Shown: positions 43,178 through 52,007 of the stretch, in pieces
Layout: the number at the start of each line of letters is the position of its first letter
How positions within the stretch are numbered: the stretch's first letter is position 1
Assembly (NCBI GenBank): GCA_018262985.1
Contig: JADFDI010000001.1
Span: 654,664 to 718,663 of the forward strand
DNA length: 64,000 nucleotides
Reading direction: 5' to 3'
Source of the DNA: Spirochaetota bacterium
GTDB lineage: Bacteria; Spirochaetota; Spirochaetia; Treponematales; UBA12059
Made by a program: the position numbers and the translations under genes
The notes under the pieces: generated by a model
Told to the model about the DNA's origin: nothing
Databases searched by the model: none
What the model saw: only the letters and a program-made list of their open reading frames with translations

Positions 43178-45075
43178 TCTCCGGCCTCCTCGGTGAAGGA
43201 CTTGGACCTGAGCATGTTGAACACCGCGAAGCCGCCCACGATCATGAAGATGATGATCGAGTACACGGCCGCCGTGTTGTACTGCTCGAAATCCTTGGTG
43301 AAGGACAGCTTGTAGATCCACGAGATCAGGATGTCGGTCTGGCCCGGCATGGCGGAGCCCACGATGCGCATGCTGTCGGGCACCTTGGACGGATCCCAGC
43401 TCGGCCCGCCTCCGGTCAGGAAGTAGACCGCGCCGAAGTTGTTGAAGTTGAAGCTGAAGGTCATGATGAGCGCGGGCACCGTCGCCGAGAGCACCATGGG
43501 CAGCGTGATGAAGCGGAAGCGCTGGTAGCCCGTGGCACCGTCGATGGCGGCCGCCTCGTAGAGCTCCTTCGGCACGGTGGCCAGCACCCCGATGATCATC
43601 ATCATGTGGTAGGGCGCGCCGAGCCAGAGGTTCGTCAGCACCACCACGAAGCGCGCGAGGGCGCCGTTGTAGATCGGCTGGAACCAGAAGATCGGCATGT
43701 CGGGCTTGCCCTCGAGCCCGATCTTATAGAGGAAGTTGGTCACGCTTTCCATCAGCCCCGACGCGAAGAGGAACTGGTTGACGAGGCCGTCCTTGTCGAA
43801 GGCGTTGCGGAACACCATGAGGCTGACGAGCGAGGGGATGGCCCAGGGCAGGATCATGATGGTCCGCCACACCTTCTTGGCGCGCACGAGCGGCGACTCG
43901 ACCACCATGGCGTTGAGGAAGCCGATGGCGTACACCGTGAAGCTCGACATGAGCGCCCAGAGGATGGTCCAGAGGAAGATCTGCCCGAAGACCGAGAGCC
44001 AACCGGGGTCGACCGCGAGGAAGCGGAAGGTGTCGAGCCCGACCCACTCGATGAGCCTGGCGCCGAGCTTCACGCGGTAGGTGTAGTTGGTGAAGGCCAT
44101 CAGGAAGGTGAACAGGATCGGGATGATCGTGAAGAGGATCATGAGGACGAAGGCCGGCGCGGAAACGAGGTACACGTAGAGGCTGTGCCATACGCGTCCC
44201 CAGAACTCGCCGAACTTCTCGACGCGTCCCGTCTCGTCGGTCCGCACCCGGCTCCGGTAGGCGTCCGCGACGCCGAAGGCCCACACCGCGCCGAGGATGA
44301 CCAGGATCGAGAGCGCGATGAGTCCGTTGCCCATGAGCACGATCGAGTTGTCCGCGCCGAGCCAGGGGGTCACGCGGTTGTACAGTTCGATCGTCGTGCC
44401 GGCGTAGGCGTCGTCGATCACGACGCGGCCGAGCGTCGCGAGGCCCCAGAGGCCGCGCGTGAAAAAGCCGCCGAAGTCGCGGACCACGTAGCGCGGACCC
44501 TCGTCGCCGTAATTCGGCCAGAGGTAGGTGGCGTCGAAGTAGCTGTCGCCCGAGTCGAGCCCCTCGCCCTCGCCGGCGGCCGCCGCGAAGGGATCCTCGC
44601 CCTCGGCCGCGGCGGCGAAGGGGTCGAGGTCCGGGACGCCGCCTGAGAACGGATCCTCGGCGGCGGCGAAGGGGTCGTCCTCGGAGGCCGCCGCGAAGGG
44701 ATCGTCCTCGGTCGCGGCGGCGAAGGGATCCTCGCCTTCGGCTTCACCCGCTTCGGCGGTGCCGAAGAGGTCGGCGAGCGAGGTCGCCTGCTCGCCGCCC
44801 GCCGGGCCTTCCAGCTCGAATCCCGCCTCGGCGCCGCGCGCGAAGGACTCGGGCGGCACCTTCCCGGACCTGAGCGCCGCGTAGCGGCCCCAGTCCGAGG
44901 TGGCCAGCTCCACGGAAACCAGGAGGACCGGCACGATGAGCCAGACGAGGGCCTTGAGCTTCTGCCGGTTCAGGAGCTGGCCCAGGCCGGGCACTAGGAG
45001 CGAGGCGATCGCGGCCACCAGGGCCGGCGCGCGCGAGCGGCGCCGCGGCGCGGGCGATCCTTCCTGGGTATTCAT
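43174..45075 (-). CDS. malF: Maltodextrin ABC transporter permease MalF with an acidic DPFAAA repeat insert
   Basis: At 633 residues this permease is longer than E. coli MalF (514). It has two N-terminal membrane segments (about 17-33 and 40-57), a long outside region, then the six-segment permease core with EAA loop EAAAIDGATGYQRFRFITLP. The outside region carries six copies of DPF, mostly as DPFAAA, between residues 116 and 163 (DNA 44572-44733). The stretch is acidic, low in complexity and probably disordered. GGAGG 8 bp before the ATG sets the start. It is co-translated with malG and lies downstream of malE after a terminator and a new -10 box. Confidence 0.93.
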   Translation of the reverse strand: MNTQEGSPAPRRRSRAPALVAAIASLLVPGLGQLLNRQKLKALVWLIVPVLLVSVELATSDWGRYAALRSGKVPPESFARGAEAGFELEGPAGGEQATSLADLFGTAEAGEAEGEDPFAAATEDDPFAAASEDDPFAAAEDPFSGGVPDLDPFAAAAEGEDPFAAAAGEGEGLDSGDSYFDATYLWPNYGDEGPRYVVRDFGGFFTRGLWGLATLGRVVIDDAYAGTTIELYNRVTPWLGADNSIVLMGNGLIALSILVILGAVWAFGVADAYRSRVRTDETGRVEKFGEFWGRVWHSLYVYLVSAPAFVLMILFTIIPILFTFLMAFTNYTYRVKLGARLIEWVGLDTFRFLAVDPGWLSVFGQIFLWTILWALMSSFTVYAIGFLNAMVVESPLVRAKKVWRTIMILPWAIPSLVSLMVFRNAFDKDGLVNQFLFASGLMESVTNFLYKIGLEGKPDMPIFWFQPIYNGALARFVVVLTNLWLGAPYHMMMIIGVLATVPKELYEAAAIDGATGYQRFRFITLPMVLSATVPALIMTFSFNFNNFGAVYFLTGGGPSWDPSKVPDSMRIVGSAMPGQTDILISWIYKLSFTKDFEQYNTAAVYSIIIFMIVGGFAVFNMLRSKSFTEEAGE

Positions 45076-45171
45076 TGCATGGACCTCCGTTCGCCGGCGG
45101 GAGGTGCTTCGTACCGCGACGGCGGAGTCTCGCGGGGCCGGCGTTCAATCGTGGAACAAGAGTCCGGGTTC

Positions 45172-45177
45172 AGTATA
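45172..45177 (-). promoter_or_regulatory. Probable -10 box for malFG
   Basis: TATACT is read on the minus strand (45177-45172), about 95 bp before malF, within the 204-bp malE-malF gap and after the malE terminator. No -35 box is obvious. Confidence 0.4.
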
Positions 45178-45220
45178 GTGCACCGGAGGCGGGGGCGCGC
45201 CAGGCGCCGGCGCCTCCTCG

Positions 45221-45250
45221 AAAAAGGGAGCCCCCTGTCCGGAGGCTCCC
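45221..45250 (-). terminator. Intrinsic terminator after malE
   Basis: On the minus strand GGGAGCC (45250-45244) pairs with GGCTCCC (45232-45226), with two further inner G-C pairs, followed by TTTTT (45225-45221). It should end most malE transcripts and leave less message for malFG, a usual way to make more binding protein than permease. Confidence 0.8.
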
Positions 45251-45279
45251 CGCGTCTACGATCCTGAAGAAGGGTTCCT

Positions 45280-46626
45280 TTACTTGTTGTTCGCGGCGAG
45301 CCACTCGGCCCAGAGGCGGACGGCCTCGGCCTGCGCGGCGGCGGGGGTCTTCTCGCCGTCCCAGACGGAGCGGTAGATGAGGTTCATGCCGATGCCGTAG
45401 TAGCCGTCCATGGCCTTCTTGGCCTTGTTGGCCGGCAGGGTGATGGCGGGCTCGGGGTAGTTGAACGCGAAGGCGCGGGACATCTCGGCCTTGTTCGGGT
45501 CGGTGTAGGCGGGGATGTTGAAGCTCTTGGCCTTGAGCGCCGGGATGTAGGACGAGTTGTCCACCATCGCCTGCAGGCCGTCCTTGAGGAAGAGGATGCG
45601 GTAGAGCTCGTGCGCGGCCGAGGGGTACTTGGTGAAGCCGTTGATCACCCAACCCTTCGTCTTGACGAAGGGGGAGAGGCGGGTCTTCGCCCAGGTCGGC
45701 ATGGGGCCGAACTTGATGTCGTAGCCGCCCTTGGTCTCGGCGCCGGTGATGTCCATCCAGGTGCCGACCAGGAAGAAGGGAGCGGTCTCGTTGTTGAGCG
45801 CGTCGTCCCAGCGCCAGGTCATGGAGGCGCCGGGGGTCAGGACGCCCGTGGCCTCGACGCTGATCTTGGCGTCGGCGGCGGCCTTGATGAAGGAGAGGCC
45901 GTCGGCGAAGGCCTTCTTCTCGAAGCCGGGCTTGGTGCCGTCGCCCTCGGCGAAGATCTTCCAGCCGGCGGCGGTGACGCTCGAGTAGCCGGACCAGACC
46001 TCGTCGAGGCTCATCGGGAAGACGATGTTGACGGTCTTGCCCTTGTAGGTCGGGCGCTTCGCGGCCCAGCTCTTCGAGAGCGCGAAGATCTCCTCCCAGG
46101 TGTCGAAGGCGTCCGGGAGGCCGTCCTTGTTGCCGTCCTTGATGTTGAGGCCGAGGGCGGTCATCATGTCGGCGTTCCAGGCGAAGGCCATGCCGTCGTA
46201 GTTGACCGGGATGAACTTCGGCACGCCGGAGTTGGCGGACGAGTAGAAGGGCTCCATGGCGAAGCTCTTCGCGGCGCTCACGATGACCTTGTCGAGGGCC
46301 AGGAGCGACTGCACGTTGCGGCTGACCTCGCCGTCGATTACCAGGCAGACGTCCGGAGCCTCGCCCTGGAGGGCGGTGATCTGGTCGGAACCGCCGGCGG
46401 CGCCGAAGTTCACGAACTCGACCATGCCCTTGGCCTCGGGGTGCAGCTTGTCCCAGAGGGCGACGATGGCGGCGCCCCACTTGTCGTTGTCGACGCCGAC
46501 GCGGAGCTTGGCGCCCGGCTCGATCTTGTAGGCCTTGGCCTTGGTGTCGTAGACGGCCTTCGACTGGGCGAAGGCGGCTCCGGCCACGAGGGCCAGGATC
46601 AGCGCGACAGCGATAAAACGCTTCAT
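45280..46626 (-). CDS. malE: Maltose/maltodextrin-binding protein
   Basis: The 448-residue protein has a signal peptide (MKRFIAVALILALVAGAAFA, cleaved before Gln) and no lipobox, so it is a soluble periplasmic protein as in Gram-negative bacteria. It follows the pattern of extracellular solute-binding proteins (family 1), with many aromatic residues that could stack on sugar rings (DEVWSGYSSVTAAGWKIF; MTWRWDD; GYYGIGMNLIYRSVWDG). It hands maltodextrin to MalFG. AAGGGGG about 10 bp upstream supports the ATG at 46626. It diverges from the cyclomaltodextrinase gene and has an operator at about +4 to +15 of its transcript. Confidence 0.9.
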   Translation of the reverse strand: MKRFIAVALILALVAGAAFAQSKAVYDTKAKAYKIEPGAKLRVGVDNDKWGAAIVALWDKLHPEAKGMVEFVNFGAAGGSDQITALQGEAPDVCLVIDGEVSRNVQSLLALDKVIVSAAKSFAMEPFYSSANSGVPKFIPVNYDGMAFAWNADMMTALGLNIKDGNKDGLPDAFDTWEEIFALSKSWAAKRPTYKGKTVNIVFPMSLDEVWSGYSSVTAAGWKIFAEGDGTKPGFEKKAFADGLSFIKAAADAKISVEATGVLTPGASMTWRWDDALNNETAPFFLVGTWMDITGAETKGGYDIKFGPMPTWAKTRLSPFVKTKGWVINGFTKYPSAAHELYRILFLKDGLQAMVDNSSYIPALKAKSFNIPAYTDPNKAEMSRAFAFNYPEPAITLPANKAKKAMDGYYGIGMNLIYRSVWDGEKTPAAAQAEAVRLWAEWLAANNK

Positions 46627-46654
46627 ATAGGTGTATCCCCCTTGCGTAAACCAC

Positions 46655-46704
46655 TAAATCGGTTTACTTGAGCTGAGGTTAGAGTGTAGGATTCCTGGCG
46701 TCAA
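46655..46704 (-). promoter_or_regulatory. malE promoter with LacI-type operator
   Basis: On the minus strand TTGACG (46704-46699) and TAACCT (46681-46676) are 17 bp apart, predicting a start near 46669. The operator TAAATCGGTTTA (46655-46666) lies at about +4 to +15, with a further half site GTAAACC at 46645-46651. Confidence 0.65.
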
Positions 46705-46708
46705 GCGC

Positions 46709-46744
46709 TATTTGCGAAACAAAACGTTTTCGTAAACCGGTTTT
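46709..46744 (+). promoter_or_regulatory. Two operators before the cyclomaltodextrinase gene
   Basis: A weak -10 box TATTTG (46709-46714) is followed by AAAACGTTTT (46721-46730) and TAAACCGGTTTT (46733-46744), both palindromes of LacI type. The second ends 13 bp before the ATG and abuts the ribosome binding site. Confidence 0.6.
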
Positions 46745-46757
46745 TCAGGAAGGGGTC

Positions 46758-48584
46758 ATGAACGGAGCAGCCGTATACCATCGAGCGACCGATTCCCACT
46801 GTTACGCGGCCGACAAGGCCACGTTGCACCTCAGGTTACAGACCGCCGCGGGCGACGTCGAGCGCGTCGAGCTCGTCGCGGGCGACCCGCACGACTGGAG
46901 GCGCCACGCGGAAAACGCGGACGCCTGGTCCTGGCGGAGCGAGTCCTACCCGACGCGAAAGACGGGCTCCGACGGGCTCCGGGACTTCTGGCAGGCCGAA
47001 TGGAAGCCGCCCCACAGGCGGGCGCGCTACTTCTTCCGCATACACGCCGCCGACGGCACGGTCTGGGACTACGGCGAGAAGGGGCTGATCCCCGCGGCGG
47101 CGAATCCGCCGCCCGGCCGGCCTTCGGGCGACTACTGGAACGCCTTCGTCTTTCCCTACATCAACGAGGTCGACGTGTTCCGCGCGCCGGACTGGGTGGC
47201 GGGCACGGTCTGGTACCAGGTCTTTCCCGAGCGCTTCGCGAACGGCGATCCGTCCAACGACCCGGCGGGCACGAAGCCCTGGTCGCGCGGGTCGGTCCGC
47301 AACGAGGAGCGCTACGGGGGCGACCTCCGCGGCGTCATCGACCACCTCGACCGCATCGCCGGCCTCGGCTTCAACGGGCTCTACCTGACGCCGATCTTCG
47401 CGGCGCCCTCGGCGCACAAGTACGACACCACGGACTACCTCCGCGTCGACCCCGCCTTCGGCACCGAGGACGAGCTCCGAGAGCTATCGGACGGGTGCAG
47501 GAGGCGCGGAATCCGGCTGATGCTCGACGCGGTCTTCAACCACTGCGGGCCGGAGTTCGGTCCCTGGAAGGATGTGCTCGAGAAGGGCGAGGCCTCGCGC
47601 TACCGCGACTGGTTCCATATCGATGGCTTCCCGCTCTTTCCCGAAGGAAAGGATACGGGCGATTCGCGCCGGGCGAGCTTCGAGACCTTCGCGTTCACCA
47701 CCCGCATGCCGAAGCTGAACACCGCCAACCCCGAGGCCAAGGCGTACCTCCTCGACGCGGCCGAGCGCTACGTCCGCGACTTCGGCATCGCGGGCTGGAG
47801 GCTCGACGTGGCGAACGAGATCGACCACGCGTTCTGGCGCGAGTTCCGCGCGCGCGTGAAGGCGGCCGACCCGGAGGCCTACATCGTCGGCGAGATCTGG
47901 CACGACGCCATGCCCTGGCTCCGCGGCGAGCAGTACGACGCGGTGATGAACTATCCCTACGGTACGGCGATTTCCGACTTCCTGCTCGGAAGCCCCTGGG
48001 CGCGGAGCGGCGAGCAGCTCTGCCGGCGCCTTTCCGCCATAGACTTCTCCTACCCCGAGCCCGTGCTCCGCGCCTCGTTCAACCCGCTCGATTCCCACGA
48101 CACCGACCGCATCGTCACCAGGTTCGGTTCGCCCGAGCTCGCGCGCGTCGCCCTGACCCTGCTCTTCGCGTTGCCGGGCGCGCCATGCGTCTACTACGGC
48201 ACCGAATACGCCCTCGAGGGCGCCCAGGATCCGGACAATCGCCGCTGCCTGCCCGTCGATCCGAGTCCGGAGGAGCTCGCCTTCCAGGCGTTCACGCGCG
48301 CTTTGGTCGGGCTGCGACGCGAAGCCTGGCGCGTGTTCGCTTACGGAAGGCGCGCGCCGGTCCCGATCGCGTCGAGGCCGGGCTTCGCGGGATTCCGCGT
48401 CGAGGGGGAGGGGCGGACGATGCTGGCGCTGGCCTTGCGCGACGGCGAAGGGCTGCCGGCCGCCGAGTGGCGGGCGGCGTTCGGCCTGGAGGCCGGGACG
48501 CGCGCGGCGGACCCGCTCGGGGCTCTGGACGCGGACGGCGCCTTGCCCGGCCGGCGGGCGGCCATCCTCGAGATTCTGCCGTAA
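46758..48584 (+). CDS. Neopullulanase/cyclomaltodextrinase-like GH13
   Basis: The 608-residue enzyme begins with a CBM34-like beta domain (about 1-115) as in GH13_20 cyclomaltodextrinases, maltogenic amylases and neopullulanases. The barrel has VWYQVFPERFANGDPSND, LDAVFNHCGPEFG, nucleophile GWRLDVANE (about 345-353), acid IVGEIWHD (about 378) and LDSHDTDR (about 446). No signal peptide: it should act on imported maltodextrins or cyclodextrins in the cytoplasm. AGGAAGGGG before the ATG supports the start. It diverges from malE across 131 bp holding three operators. Confidence 0.93.
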   Translation: MNGAAVYHRATDSHCYAADKATLHLRLQTAAGDVERVELVAGDPHDWRRHAENADAWSWRSESYPTRKTGSDGLRDFWQAEWKPPHRRARYFFRIHAADGTVWDYGEKGLIPAAANPPPGRPSGDYWNAFVFPYINEVDVFRAPDWVAGTVWYQVFPERFANGDPSNDPAGTKPWSRGSVRNEERYGGDLRGVIDHLDRIAGLGFNGLYLTPIFAAPSAHKYDTTDYLRVDPAFGTEDELRELSDGCRRRGIRLMLDAVFNHCGPEFGPWKDVLEKGEASRYRDWFHIDGFPLFPEGKDTGDSRRASFETFAFTTRMPKLNTANPEAKAYLLDAAERYVRDFGIAGWRLDVANEIDHAFWREFRARVKAADPEAYIVGEIWHDAMPWLRGEQYDAVMNYPYGTAISDFLLGSPWARSGEQLCRRLSAIDFSYPEPVLRASFNPLDSHDTDRIVTRFGSPELARVALTLLFALPGAPCVYYGTEYALEGAQDPDNRRCLPVDPSPEELAFQAFTRALVGLRREAWRVFAYGRRAPVPIASRPGFAGFRVEGEGRTMLALALRDGEGLPAAEWRAAFGLEAGTRAADPLGALDADGALPGRRAAILEILP

Positions 48585-48613
48585 AGCCCGGCTCTCCGAC
48601 GCGTACGGGGCGC

Positions 48614-48653
48614 GAAAAAACGCGTCCCCGGCGCGTCGGCGCCAGGGACGCGT
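48614..48653 (-). terminator. Intrinsic terminator of the EIIA gene
   Basis: Read on the minus strand, CGCGTCCC/GGGACGCG (48652-48645 against 48628-48621) with an inner GGCGC/GCGCC stem is followed by TTTTTT (48620-48615). It lies in the 127-bp gap between convergent genes. Confidence 0.85.
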
Positions 48654-48711
48654 CGAAGGCGGCCGGGCTTCGGGCGGAGCGCGTCGCGGGCCATGCCCGC
48701 CGCGCGGGAGC

Positions 48712-49158
48712 TCACTCCGTCAGGGCGGCTATCACCTCTTCCGGCGTCCTGGCGGCCAGGATGGTCGCGCGCTTTTCCTCGCTCTTGAAGAGGAGGCTGA
48801 CCTCGGCCAGGAACTGGAGGTGGGGGCCGGTCTTGTCGGCGGGAGAAAGGGTCATGATGAAGATGCGGCAGGGTTTGCCGTCGAGGGCGTCGAAGTCCAC
48901 CGCGGCCTTCGAGACGCCGACGCAGGCCACCAGGTCGGTAACCGTATCCGTCTTGCCGTGCGGGATGGCGATGGCGTGCTTCATGCCCGTGGACATCTTG
49001 CGCTCGCGCTCGAGGATGCTCGACAGCGCGCGCTCCCGATCGGCCACCTTGCCGGTCTTCATGAGCGTATCGAGGAGCTCGCCGATGATCGCGGACTTGT
49101 CCGTTCCGGACAGGCCGAGGGCGACGGTCTCCTTCGTGAGGACGTTCTTCAGGTTCAT
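48712..49158 (-). CDS. ptsN: PTS EIIA domain protein, EIIA(Ntr)-like
   Basis: The 148-residue protein is a PTS EIIA of the fructose/mannitol (type 2) fold. The phosphoryl-accepting His is in HAIAIPHGKTDTV (about residue 67), and SPADKTGPHLQFLAEVSLLF near 110-130 fits the EIIA(Ntr) branch. It stands alone, with no EIIB or EIIC nearby, which points to a regulatory rather than transport role, as in other bacteria with an incomplete PTS. The ATG at 49158 starts the domain; an upstream in-frame codon at 49194 would add 12 unlikely residues. Confidence 0.88.
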   Translation of the reverse strand: MNLKNVLTKETVALGLSGTDKSAIIGELLDTLMKTGKVADRERALSSILERERKMSTGMKHAIAIPHGKTDTVTDLVACVGVSKAAVDFDALDGKPCRIFIMTLSPADKTGPHLQFLAEVSLLFKSEEKRATILAARTPEEVIAALTE

Positions 49159-49245
49159 GGGGGCGATTTTACGTACGCCTCCGCGGAAAGTCAAGAAAAA
49201 GCGAAACGTCCAAAATTGCCAGGGGAGCGCGGGACGGGCCGGACC

Positions 49246-50478
49246 TCAGGCGAAGTGGCGTATCGGCCGTTCGACCACCTCTCCCGCGGCCCGCGCGGCG
49301 ATGTGGACGGCGGCGGCGGCCCAGAGCGCGTCGAGCAGGGCCGCCATCGCGGCCAGGGGGAGCGCGGCCGGAGCGGCCAGGAGGTAGCCGGACTCGAAGC
49401 CGCGTCCGTACCAGGCCGAGAGGGTCGCCAGAGCCGCCACGGGACCCAAGACCGGCGCGGCGCCGATCAGCAGCGAGACCGCGGGCACGGCCGCCAGCAT
49501 CCAGAGCACGGTCCCGCCGTTCAGGCCCAGGTTCGAGTAGGAATCGAGCACCACGACGAACGAGGTGGCCGTCATCAGGGCGGTGCCGGCGCGGCCGAGG
49601 GAGAGGGCGAGCGGCAGCGTCGCGGCGCCCGCGCGCCGGCGCACGCCCAGGCTGTCCTTCAGATGCTTGGCCAGGGTTCCCGTGGCGAAGGGCAGGGAGC
49701 CGGAGACGAGGGCGGCCATCGCGGGAGCGAGCAGGCCGTAGAGGACGCGGTAGGGGTTCTTCCGTCCGCCGAAGAGCCAGAGCGCCCCGGGAACCAGGAC
49801 CAGCGCGACGAAGAGGGTCTCGATCGCCGCGACGAGGACGAGCCGCGTATAGAGGCCGCCCGAGAGCACGGCGCGGAGTTCGCGGAAGCGGGCGGCGGCC
49901 ACGGCGATCGCGAACACGGGCAGTACCTCGGCGACGAAGCTGTTGACCTGCCAGAGCGTGCGCGAGAGGGAATCGAGCAACGCGGCGAGCGGACGGGTGG
50001 CGGCGCGGTCGAACCCCAACGCGAGGCCGACGGCCAGCGCGACGACGAGCAAGGGCATGAAGCCGTTCTCGAAGGGGGAAAGAAGGACGGGCAAGTCGGC
50101 GGACGCCATCGATCCGATGAACCGGAGGGCCGTCGGAGCGACGCCCGTGGCGCTCTCGCCGCTCACCAGGGGAATGCGCCCGGGTCCGGCCAGCAACGCG
50201 ACGGCGACGCCCACGGCCCCGGCCACCACGATTCCCGCGATCGATACCAACGCGACGTCGCGCAGGGAGCGCCCGAGGATCCGCGCCTCGCGGGCTTCGT
50301 GCACCGCGACGATGGCGGACAGGAGGAACAGGGGCGCCACGAGGAAGCGCGCGAACGAAAAGGCGACGCCGAGCGCCTGCGAAAGGAACAGGTCGAGGGC
50401 CGGCGCTTCCGCGGGCGTCACCCACGCCACGGCGGCTCCGAGCACGATCCCGACGAGCAGCTTGATCCAGATCTTCAT
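49246..50478 (-). CDS. Dicarboxylate/amino acid:cation symporter (SDF family)
   Basis: The 410-residue membrane protein has the pattern of Na+- or H+-coupled dicarboxylate/glutamate carriers: N-terminal IKLLVGIVLGAAVAWVTP, several long hydrophobic segments, then the two re-entrant regions represented by LPLALSLGRAGTALMTATSF and the helix with SNLGLNGGTVLWMLAAVPAV. The usual NMDGT motif is not clearly kept, so the substrate may differ from glutamate or C4-dicarboxylates. It lies 88 bp upstream of the EIIA gene on the same strand. Confidence 0.75.
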   Translation of the reverse strand: MKIWIKLLVGIVLGAAVAWVTPAEAPALDLFLSQALGVAFSFARFLVAPLFLLSAIVAVHEAREARILGRSLRDVALVSIAGIVVAGAVGVAVALLAGPGRIPLVSGESATGVAPTALRFIGSMASADLPVLLSPFENGFMPLLVVALAVGLALGFDRAATRPLAALLDSLSRTLWQVNSFVAEVLPVFAIAVAAARFRELRAVLSGGLYTRLVLVAAIETLFVALVLVPGALWLFGGRKNPYRVLYGLLAPAMAALVSGSLPFATGTLAKHLKDSLGVRRRAGAATLPLALSLGRAGTALMTATSFVVVLDSYSNLGLNGGTVLWMLAAVPAVSLLIGAAPVLGPVAALATLSAWYGRGFESGYLLAAPAALPLAAMAALLDALWAAAAVHIAARAAGEVVERPIRHFA

Positions 50479-50623
50479 GGCGGCAGGATAGTCGCGCGGG
50501 TCCGCGTCGTCAACCTTCCCCCGGGAGGCCCCGCGTCATCCCCCCGCCCGACGCGAAGGGCGAGCCCGCTTGTTCCCTTTCCGCGCGATCGCTATCCTAG
50601 GGAAGTACGTACCGGGAGGTTCC

Positions 50624-51940
50624 ATGCGCTACGCCAGCACTCGTTCCCCGGCCGTCGCGGTCGGGTTCGACGAGGCGGTCCTCGACGGATTTCCCGCCGA
50701 CGGCGGCCTGTACGCGCCCGTGGGCGACGCCGACCTGCGCACGCTCTCGCTCTCCCTCGACGCCGCGACGCCTTGGCCGGACGTCGCGGCCCTGACCGCG
50801 AGCGCGCTGTTCTCGGGCGACCTCGATCCGGACGCGGCCGAGCGCGCCGCCGGCGCCTTGCGCGGCTTCCCGCCGGCCACCATAGACCTCGACGGCGACG
50901 TTTCGCTCGTGGATCTTTGCGGCGGGCCTTCGTACGGCTTCAAGGATTACGGCATGGGCTTCCTGGCGGCGCTCGCCGGAGACTTGCTGTCGCGGCGCGG
51001 CGCGCGCGGCTCCGTGTTGCTGGCCACCTCGGGCGATACCGGCGCGGCCGCGGCGGAGGCCTTCGCCGACTCCGACCGCTTCGACGTCGTGCTGCTCTAT
51101 CCGCGAGGCCCGGTCCACGGGGTCCTCCCCGAACGCCGCCAGAAGGCGGGCGGAAACGTCAGCGCCATCGCCGTGGACGGAAGCCTGGCCGCCTGCAAGG
51201 CGCTCGTGCGCTCGGCCTACGCGGACCGCCCGCTCGCCGCGAGGCTCGGCCTCGTGCCGGCCACCAGCGCCAACGTCGGCCGACTGGTGCCCCAGGTGCT
51301 CTACTACATGGCGGCTTTCGCCGCCCTCAAGGCCCGCACGCCCGGCGACTTCATCCTGGCGGTTCCCGGCGGCAACCTCGGCAACCTGATCTCGGGACTC
51401 TACGCCTGGAAATGGGGCCTGCCCGTATCGGGCTTCGTGCTCGCCGACAGCGGAAGCGCTTCCCCGGACGGCATGCTGGTCGACTACCTGCTCGGCGGGT
51501 CCGCCGCGCGCGGCGAGCGCCGCTTCGACGAGGACGATCCGGAAAACCGCGAGCGCATCGGCGCCCTCGCCGCGGGAGCTCCCGAGGTGCTCCGTTCCAT
51601 GGTCAGCTCCGTGCCGGTATCGAAGGAGAAGGCCGCCGCCGCCGCCCGCAGGGCCCATGCCGACGCCGGCATCTTCCTCGATCCGGGCGCGGCGGCCGCC
51701 TACGCGGCGGTCCGCGAGCTCGTCGACGCGGAAGGCCTGTCCGGGGCGGTGCGGGTCGCCCTGCCCGGCCTCCAGCATCCAGCTCGTTCCGCCGCCGCCG
51801 TCGAAGCGGCCTGCGGCGCTCGCCCGCCCGTGCCCGAAGCGCTCGGCCGCATGCTCGAGACCTTCGAGCCGGATTTCCGGATCAGGGCCGAGCCCGAGGC
51901 GCTCGCCGCAGCGTTGGCCGCGATCCGCGCCGGAGCCTGA
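50624..51940 (+). CDS. thrC: Threonine synthase
   Basis: The 438-residue PLP enzyme converts O-phosphohomoserine to threonine. The N-terminal RYASTRSPAVAVGFDEAVLD followed by FPADGGLYAP matches long-form threonine synthases. The PLP Lys is in PSYGFKDYGM (about residue 106), with the phosphate-binding LLATSGDTGAAAAEAF and AVPGGNLGNLISGLYA following. GGGAGG 7-8 bp upstream sets the ATG at 50624; the frame is open further upstream. No other threonine pathway gene is near. Confidence 0.93.
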   Translation: MRYASTRSPAVAVGFDEAVLDGFPADGGLYAPVGDADLRTLSLSLDAATPWPDVAALTASALFSGDLDPDAAERAAGALRGFPPATIDLDGDVSLVDLCGGPSYGFKDYGMGFLAALAGDLLSRRGARGSVLLATSGDTGAAAAEAFADSDRFDVVLLYPRGPVHGVLPERRQKAGGNVSAIAVDGSLAACKALVRSAYADRPLAARLGLVPATSANVGRLVPQVLYYMAAFAALKARTPGDFILAVPGGNLGNLISGLYAWKWGLPVSGFVLADSGSASPDGMLVDYLLGGSAARGERRFDEDDPENRERIGALAAGAPEVLRSMVSSVPVSKEKAAAAARRAHADAGIFLDPGAAAAYAAVRELVDAEGLSGAVRVALPGLQHPARSAAAVEAACGARPPVPEALGRMLETFEPDFRIRAEPEALAAALAAIRAGA

Positions 51941-52007
51941 GCGCTTTCCGGCGCGGAGGCCGTGCCGACCCCGCCGGCGAGCTTGACCCTCGTCGGCGAG
52001 GCGCGGC

